Positions 57,361 to 64,000 of a stretch of 64,000 nucleotides of DNA are shown here, piece after piece. The translations under genes and the position numbers were made by a program. The stretch is from Linum tenue (taxonomy: Eukaryota > Streptophyta > Magnoliopsida > Malpighiales > Linaceae), in NCBI GenBank assembly GCA_946122785.1, contig CAMGYJ010000002.1:10414339-10478338 (forward strand), given 5' to 3'. Under the pieces are notes generated by a model, which saw only the letters and a list, made by a program, of their open reading frames with translations, was not told the origin of the DNA and did not search any database. The first letter of the stretch is position 1. Every line of letters begins with the position of its first letter.

Positions 57361-60300
57361 CTTGTTCCCATCCAATCTTTGTGCTAGGGGATTTCAATTG
57401 TGTTCTCCAGTCATTTGAAAAGACAGGGGTAGGAGCCCTGCTTTTACAACTCTTGACTAGTTAAGAGATTTTTGCTCTAAAGCTGGGTTACAGGATATGG
57501 GTTTTTGTGGCCCCCGGTATACTTGGTCTAATCGTCAATTGGCGGAGGACCACATTATGGTTAGACTCGATAGAGTTCTTGGATCCTCTTTCGTTTTCAA
57601 TACTTTGCCTCAAGCCCAAGTTACTCACTTAACAGAATCGGGATCTGATCATTGAATGATTATTTTATATCTCGAACCTCAAAATAAATTGGGCAGGAGT
57701 CGCTTTCAATTTGATAGTCGTTGGACTAGTAGTTCTGAAACTAAAGAAAAAAGTGCTAGGAAATTGGTGGGACCAAGTAAATGATACAAGACAATTTAAG
57801 TTCTTTACTCAATTAAAAGGTGCACTATGTAACCGGGTAGAGTGGATGTCTAAAGGAACCACCAACTCAGCTCGACATATTAGAGAAGTACGAGATGCTA
57901 TTGACAAAGCTCGAGAAGCCACCTCAGTGGATTGGGATTTGATTAGGTCGCTAGAATCCCAGCTAACCTCAGGCTATCTACAAGAGGAGATTTTCTGGAA
58001 ACAAAAATTTAGAACGACTTATCTGCAGTTAGGGGACTTAAATACTCATTTCTTCCACCAATCCACTATTCAAAGAAGGAGAAAAATATTATTAAAATTC
58101 TTATAGACGATAATGGGGATCCTCATACTGATGAACAAAGTAAGGTTTCAATATCTGTTGACTTTTTCCCCACCTCTTCACGTCAAATGGAGTAGATTCC
58201 CTACCTAGGGTGACTAACCTAGGTCTTGTCAGCAAAGTGGATCCCTTCATGAACTCCTCCTTAACGTCCATGATTTCTCGAGATGAAATTAAGAGAGTTA
58301 CTTTTACTATCAGAGCATATCAGGCTCCAAGTATAGATGGTTGCACATAACTTTTTTACCAGGCCTATTGGAAGGATATTACATATTAGTAACTCGCCAT
58401 GTGAGGCTATCCAGTCTTTCTTTCACTAAGGAAGACTCCTCCATAATTTCAACCACACTCTAATTACCCTGATTCCCAAGGTTATGAATGCGGAATACAT
58501 GAGACAAATGTGACCTATAGGACTATGCCAAGTTTTTTACAAAATTATTGCAAAAAATCATGGTGGACAGACTAAGCCATTTGTTACCACTCATAGTGGG
58601 TCCTAACCAAAATGGTTTTATAATGGGAAGATCTATTGTTGAAAACACCCTGATTGGTCAAGAGGTAATGCAATTCCTTAGAATGAAAACCAATGGAAAA
58701 GAAAAATAGATGGCGTTAAAACTTGACATGGAAAAGTCTATCATCGTGTAGAATTGGAATTTCGAATAAATGTAATGAAAGCATTGGGATTTAGTGATCA
58801 ATGGATCAAATGGATCCGTTCTTGTATCACTACGGTCTCCTTCTCGATAATTTTGAATGACTCAACTCATGGGTTTTTCAAACCTCAGCGGGGACTACGT
58901 TAAGGGGACCTTCTCTCTCCATTATTATTTGCCATCTACGCAGAGGCCTTTTCGGCTATGATCCAAGCCGCTATATCAAACAATTCTCTCCATGGCCTCC
59001 ACGTTCATAGGGCGCTTCCATGACCTCTCACCTATTTTTTGTTGATGACTCATATCTCTTTCTTAGAGCCTCAAGACCGGAAATAAAAAATTTGTTGGGA
59101 TTACTGCAATCATACGAAGCTGCAAGCAGTCAATGAATTAACCTCCAGAAATCGGCTGTTATCTTTAGTTCCAATATCTATGAACAAGAGGCTACAGAAT
59201 TAGCAAATGCTCTAGGAGCCACCAAAATAGGGACCCATGATCGATACTTAGGGCTTCCATCAAGAATCCATCGATCTAAAATCCTTACCTTTCGATATAT
59301 TGAGGACTTTTTAGCGGCCCGGATCCAGAAATGGAAATCTAAACATAGGTCATTGGCAGCTAAAGAAGTGGTGATAAAATCAATAGGTACGCCCATTCCA
59401 TTCTATGCCATGTCATGTTTATGCATCCCTTCTACCCAATGCCGAAGACTTAATAGCCAATTGGCTCGATTTTGGTGGGCTAACCAAGACAAAGACAAAG
59501 GAATGCATTGAATTTTATGGTCTGAAGTATGTAATAGTATATTTGAGGGATGTTTGGGATTCAGAGACTTCAATCGATTTAACATAGCCATGTTAGCTAA
59601 ACAAGCTTGGAAACTTCTAATAGATCCTGACAATACTTTGGCAAAAATCTATAAAGCCCGTTATCAATCTAATGACCATTTTCTAAATGCTAGAGCAGGA
59701 TCTCGTTCTTCCTATGCTTGGCAAAGTATCCTTGAAGGGAAGAAGCTCCTTAAAAAGGGTCTGCGATGGCAAGTGGGATCAGGGTCCTCAATATACATTC
59801 TACAGGATCCATGGATACCTTCAGATCCACCCTCCTATCCAATCCTGAAGACAAGAATGACCTTAGAAGGGCCAGTAGTATCCTACCTTATCGATCCAAT
59901 AACGTTAAATTGGAACTCTAACAAGATTCTATCTCTATTCTATCCAGCTTCTGCTGAACTAATTTTGTCCATACCCTTACCCTCATCTCCAAGGGAGGAT
60001 AAACTCATCTCGCAGTATGATAAATCTGGTTAATACACAGTGAAGTCGCGGGGTGCCACCTTTTAACAAATGAAATCAATCCATTTCATAATATTATACC
60101 AGACTACTTGGACACAAAGTTTTGAAAATCTTTATGGAGTATACCAATGCCACCAAAACTGAAATTCTTTTTTCGGAAGGTAGTTCAGGGGTTCCTTCGT
60201 GTTCACAGAATACTGCAAATTTAAAAATTGGCTACTTCTAGCGAGTGTCTTGTTTGTTGTGAGCCAACCGAGGACATTAATCATTGCTTTTTTTAATGTA

Positions 60301-61250
60301 GGATTGCAAAAGATTTTTAGATTATGGATGGATTGGAACATCGAAGAAACTCCATGTGCTCCTTCCAACAAGATCTTGCATGGAAAAATCTATTATGCGC
60401 TATTCACATCTACAAGATCGAGATTGCTGATACAGTTTTCCTATTCTGGCGAATTTGGAAAGGAAGATGCAAAGCTACTTATGCTTTGGTATTATTTTAA
60501 GCTTGAGTTTTGTTCCGACAACTAACAACGCATATAAAGGAGCGAACGGCGGAGGGACAGAAAGCTCGGCAATCCACAGGTGTCCAGAGATGCATCCTAA
60601 CAAGCCACCAGGATCTCGTAGGAGTCATTCAGATGACACATGCTCTAATAATGGTATACTGGTAAGATTTGACGGAGCCATGAAGAAAAATCAAGGAGGT
60701 TCAATCGGATTTGTTGGTTTCTCGAGAGACGGTACATTATTCTTTGCTTTTGGTAAATGTTATGAAAGAATTACAGAGGCTTACATTGCTGAGCTTCTAG
60801 CTCGTAGAGATGCTATGATATGGTGCTTAACACATAATTTTTTGGTGGTTCCATTTTGTGGAGATGCTCAACTGGTTATCAAGCACCCTATGGCAAAGAA
60901 CACTTCTCACTCTCGAGCAGGGGTTGTCTTGGAGGAAGTTCATTCATTTTTCTCATTTTTTGAGTCAGTGTCGTGTCATTTTGCTCCTCGGAGCTTTAAT
61001 AGAGCTGCCCATATAGTGGCTAAACAAGCTCTTTCATTGGGAATCTTCTTGCTTATGGATTACCGCCTTTTTTTTTGGAGTCCTCCTTGTAACAGAGTTG
61101 AGTTTTTGTCCCATGCCCTCTGGACTTGTCTTGAAAAAAAATGTAAAATAGGTTAATTCCAAATCTGATTGGTTTTTCGAACCATTCTTGAAATGCGATA
61201 CAACTTTGATTGACAAATCCATGCAGTATGGAGCATTTGGTCTCACATGC

Positions 61251-62548
61251 TCAAGTTAGCACGAACATATGGAGAATATTATACAACTTTGATGGTCGAG
61301 AAAGAGAGATGTGGGATGAAGCATGGGTGAGTTCATCTAGATAACAAAAAGACATACAATCCTTGCAATTATGGTTCTAAGTACAATTTGTCACCTCTGT
61401 ATCTGTGTCCCCACGACATTATTCTTCCTAATAACATTCGTTATCATGTGATTGAATAAACTTTCACTTCACTATTAACTCCTCTAAAATTTTCTTCAGC
61501 TAACTAAATTGCTAAAGGATATTTTTTTTAAGATATCCATTTGAAAAAACTTCTTACAAGTTGTTAAAGTTTGGCCAAACAACTTTAAATACTTATGACA
61601 AATATTTCGATATTCTATTTTTTCTCTTGATTGCTTAACTCTGTAACGAGTTGAATTAAAATCCAGTCATGTACATCTTGCCTTGTCTCTTATTCTCCAT
61701 CAGTCAAAACCACTGGAACCCATATTGTAGATAGTACACAACTAACTAAAGTGTCTAAAAGTTACATATAGCCTTTGGAAAAGATTGGAAAAGGCTCTTC
61801 TCTATTGGAGCATTATAATAAAAGTTCTTGAACCATCCATCTAATAATGAAAGGAAAAAAAAAAAATGTCAGGGACCAAAGGGGAAACCCACTTTAGCAC
61901 ATTGGAGGGTGATAGTGTGACTGATACTGGAATGTTTGAGGAATCAGATTCCAAAAAGTTCCTAAAGTTGCCTTATCATTTATCAATCACTTAAAATGCC
62001 ATTAATCTAATCCCAAAATTCCTCTTTCATCCATTTTCGTCCACTTTATATAACAATTTTTTTGCACCTACCAATCAAAGTTCCAATCCCACATTTAATA
62101 AATCATTATTGATTCGGGTTCTTGTCTCTTAATAAAAGAGTAGACTCTCAAGTGGTAAGACATGTGGTTGTTACATTGACAAAATTATTTGTCTAAATTA
62201 TCACTATTATGAATTCTTCGGGTATGCATGCAATCAAATCATCTCAAATGTATACGCTAGATTTGTTGTCGTATTAAATGCTCCGCCAGAGTACAAATAA
62301 AAGAATGAAGAACAAGAAACTTAAGGAATGCAAAAAAATATAGTAATGTCCTTACAATCAACCCTTATTCTCTAGATGCTATCTTTTGCAGGTTTTTTTT
62401 TCTAATAAGTTCATCCCAACGATACAAACTATTTGTGCTGCCTTGTTTCTCTCTCTTGTTTTGCTATGCGACATTTGTTGTTTAGCGTCTAATGCTTAGG
62501 AGATACTTGATTGATCTATAATCCAAGACATAATAATCCAAACAACCC

Positions 62549-62596
<48 letters not shown>

Positions 62597-62802
62597 GGGA
62601 ATCCTTCTTATTGTAACCAAACATAAACAAGAATTCACTACCAAAAGGTTCAGTTGGTTCCCTACAATGTACACTTCTCCAAGCAAAATACCAAATAGCA
62701 GAATGAAAAACAGCACCTGAAAAAACCTGTCCGAATACCTGAAACCCTAAAAACTGTTTACTTATTCAACAAAAGGAAAGCTAGTATAATCTAAAATCAT
62801 GA
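61251..62802. other. spacer between LINE and PAP copy 2
   Basis: AT-rich with no gene. The part nearest 62803 should be the 3' UTR of the minus-strand PAP copy 2. Confidence 0.45.
62549..62594. repeat. (AAT)n microsatellite
   Basis: About 15 uninterrupted AAT units, about 210 bp downstream of the PAP copy 2 stop. Confidence 0.95.
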
Positions 62803-64000
62803 TCAGTTGCTTCTGGATTCATCAACAGGGTGCCAGTATCTGTTGTAGAACCACATCGTGTCGGCTTCCATCGGATAACCGTCCTGGTTCCTGTGCCAGC
62901 TATAGTGAGCGTGCGTCCTGTTCTTGATATCCAGAATAGCATGCCCAAAGCTCGCCTCCCTGAATGCTGAATACTCCGGCTGCGGTTCAGTCATCCTGCA
63001 ACCCGAAAAATCGAAATAAGCATAGACCGAACAAGAATCGAAACCACTCGATGAAAGAAAGAGACTTTACTTGTTTGCCAAGCCTTCAACATTTCCACCA
63101 TCCCCAATTGTGAGGTAAACAGGAGCACTCTGATTCTTCACCGGACTACATTGCTTGTTCACGATGTTGTAAGCCACATTGGAGACGCGTTCCTGACAAA
63201 AAAAAAAACAATAAGTTGCTAAGCGTATATGAATAATACGAACCTCGAGATTGTTTCGAATTCGAGCAAGAAACTAGAGTGGGTCGCTTACAGATCGCTC
63301 GTAGCCGTGAACATGGCCAGCGATGACAAGGTCGACCTTCGCATCCACGAGCCACGACTCGAACATGACCCTCATCGTCTCGCCTTCCATGTAGTGGTAG
63401 TCGTAGCTGTTGTACCACGGCGAATGCAGCATCACAATCAGCCATGGCGTCTCTGTCCTGTTCACTTTGGTCAGCTCTGTTTTCAGCCATTGATACTGAG
63501 GTGTGTATTTACCTGTTGTCACCGATTACAAATTTACAAAGTACTCCAATTAGTGTCTAATTGGAAGAATTAATGTAGAGATTAGAGATGGGAAATTCGT
63601 TAATTAATTACCGTAGGCAGAGTATGAAGACAAGACGATTATATGTGCTGAAGCTATCCTGACAGAGTACCAAAGAGGAGAAGTGCTTCCAGATGCTTTG
63701 AAAGGGACATGGAATCGGTGCAGATATGGCTTGAATGGCTGAGTTTCACCCTGCAAGGAGAAAAAATGCTTATGAAATCATCATTCTTTACGGAATGAAT
63801 TGTAGACAACAACATGGATGGGAAAGATTGTTACAATTTCGGGGACGAAGTCGAGCTCGTGGTTTCCAGCGCACCAGATCCATGGCTGGTAAGCGACGCT
63901 CCTCTCGACGAACCTTCCCCATGTGTCCCATCTGTGCTGATCGTGATTCGGGTAGTTATCGGCGTAAGAGAGATCACCGGCAAACAGCAGGGCCTGTGGT
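62803..64000 (-). CDS. PAP: purple acid phosphatase, tandem copy 2, 5' part outside window
   Basis: Second secreted metallophosphatase gene, paralogous to the one ending at 51604 and in the same orientation. Visible exons on the minus strand are >64000-63835 (partial), 63750-63612, 63512-63292, 63192-63071 and 62995-62803. Internal exon lengths (139, 221, 122 bp) equal those of copy 1. Motifs seen: [24 protein letters not shown] and GHVHGYERS, so the metal ligands in the visible part are kept; the first ligand motif lies beyond the edge. Differences from copy 1 include FAGDLS for FIGDLS, WCAGNHE for WTPGNHE, and HVHGYER for HVHAYER. The C-terminus is [20 protein letters not shown] ending in DESRSN. 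Copy-specific regulation cannot be judged because the promoter is outside the window. Confidence 0.92.

Larger units (their letters stand above)
55926..61250 (+). mobile_element. degenerate L1-type LINE (endonuclease, RT, RNase H), interrupted
   Basis: Plus-strand remnants appear in the order of a plant L1 ORF2, with many stops and frameshifts. Endonuclease: SAIGSSGALAVAWKPDV at 55970-56030, FVLGDFNCVLQ at about 57375-57410, then DMGFCGPRYTWSNRQ, MVRLDRVLGSSF and SGSDH. Linker at 57711-58106 (HIREVRDAIDK, LQLGDLNTHFFHQ). Reverse transcriptase at about 58280-59400 (FFVDDSYLFLRA for the FADD box, RYLGLPSRI, KWKSKHRSLAAKEVVIKS). The zf-RVT region at 59554-60033 has KQAWKLLIDPD and GLRWQVGSGSSI. 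RNase H at 60650-61045 keeps VRFDGAMKKN, AELLARRDA and FCGDAQLVIKH. A hAT element splits the endonuclease at 56186-57360. The 5' start is truncated and no clear poly(A) or target duplication was found. It separates the two PAP genes. Confidence 0.88.

Noticed and set aside
1..64000. CRISPR arrays, operons, ribosome binding sites, tRNA or rRNA genes
   Set aside because: The sequence is plant nuclear DNA. No regularly spaced repeat-spacer array was seen, and no tRNA- or rRNA-like sequence was noticed by eye; a covariance-model scan would be needed to exclude small RNA genes.

Overview
This window is nuclear DNA from a flowering plant, almost certainly a eudicot and probably a rosid. The base composition is AT-rich. 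The genes have many short introns with GT..AG borders, and the protein families are plant-specific: a BELL homeodomain protein, REM-type B3 proteins, SHL, a DRD1-like SNF2 remodeller, a nodulin-like MFS transporter and plant purple acid phosphatases. The species cannot be named from the sequence alone. Intron borders were placed by hand from splice consensus, reading-frame phase and expected protein sequence. In every complete multi-exon model the phases add up to an intact reading frame.

Layout. 1-2441: AT-rich intergenic DNA. 2442-6701 (+): decayed DRD1/CHR35-like chromatin remodeller with stops, a frameshift and a deletion in the helicase. 7866-9598: Mutator-like element with long inverted ends and a 9-bp target duplication. 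10115-12666 (+): intact nodulin-like/NFD4-type MFS transporter (568 aa). 13700-14855 and 16945-18111 (+): two tandem double-B3 (VRN1/REM-like) genes of equal length (272 aa), each followed by antisense remains of the same PPR gene, so the duplicated block is B3 plus PPR. 18865-21672 (-): BEL1-like homeodomain gene (686 aa). 21673-26946: its leader and promoter side, then gene-poor DNA. 26950-42758: a transposon-dense block. It holds two nested PIF/Harbinger elements (the inner one with a broken transposase and an antisense GRF zinc-finger ORF), three hAT-type elements, a segmental duplication broken by independent insertions, a retro-inserted fragment with an armadillo-repeat remnant, and a 2.36-kb Mutator-like element carrying a ZF-HD zinc-finger remnant and a minisatellite. 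43013-45393 (+): SHL, the BAH-PHD histone reader, whose start codon lies only about 255 bp beyond that element. 46192-50860 (-): a 12-exon WD40 gene. 51604-55161 (-) and 62803->64000 (-): two tandem purple acid phosphatase genes, the second cut by the window edge. 55926-61250: a degenerate L1 LINE between them, carrying a hAT element that itself carries a small Mutator-type MITE.

The genes do not form one pathway. Three concern chromatin or developmental transcription (DRD1-like pseudogene, SHL, BELL gene), two are tandem REM genes, and two are secreted phosphatases. The strongest structural themes are tandem duplication (B3, PAP, the 34.5/37.6-kb block) and layered transposon insertion with readable target-site duplications. 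No clearly new biological system is demonstrated. The best leads are the Harbinger element with its antisense GRF finger, the gene-fragment-bearing Mutator element next to the SHL start, the retro-inserted armadillo fragment, and an in-frame 24-bp duplication inside the first phosphatase.
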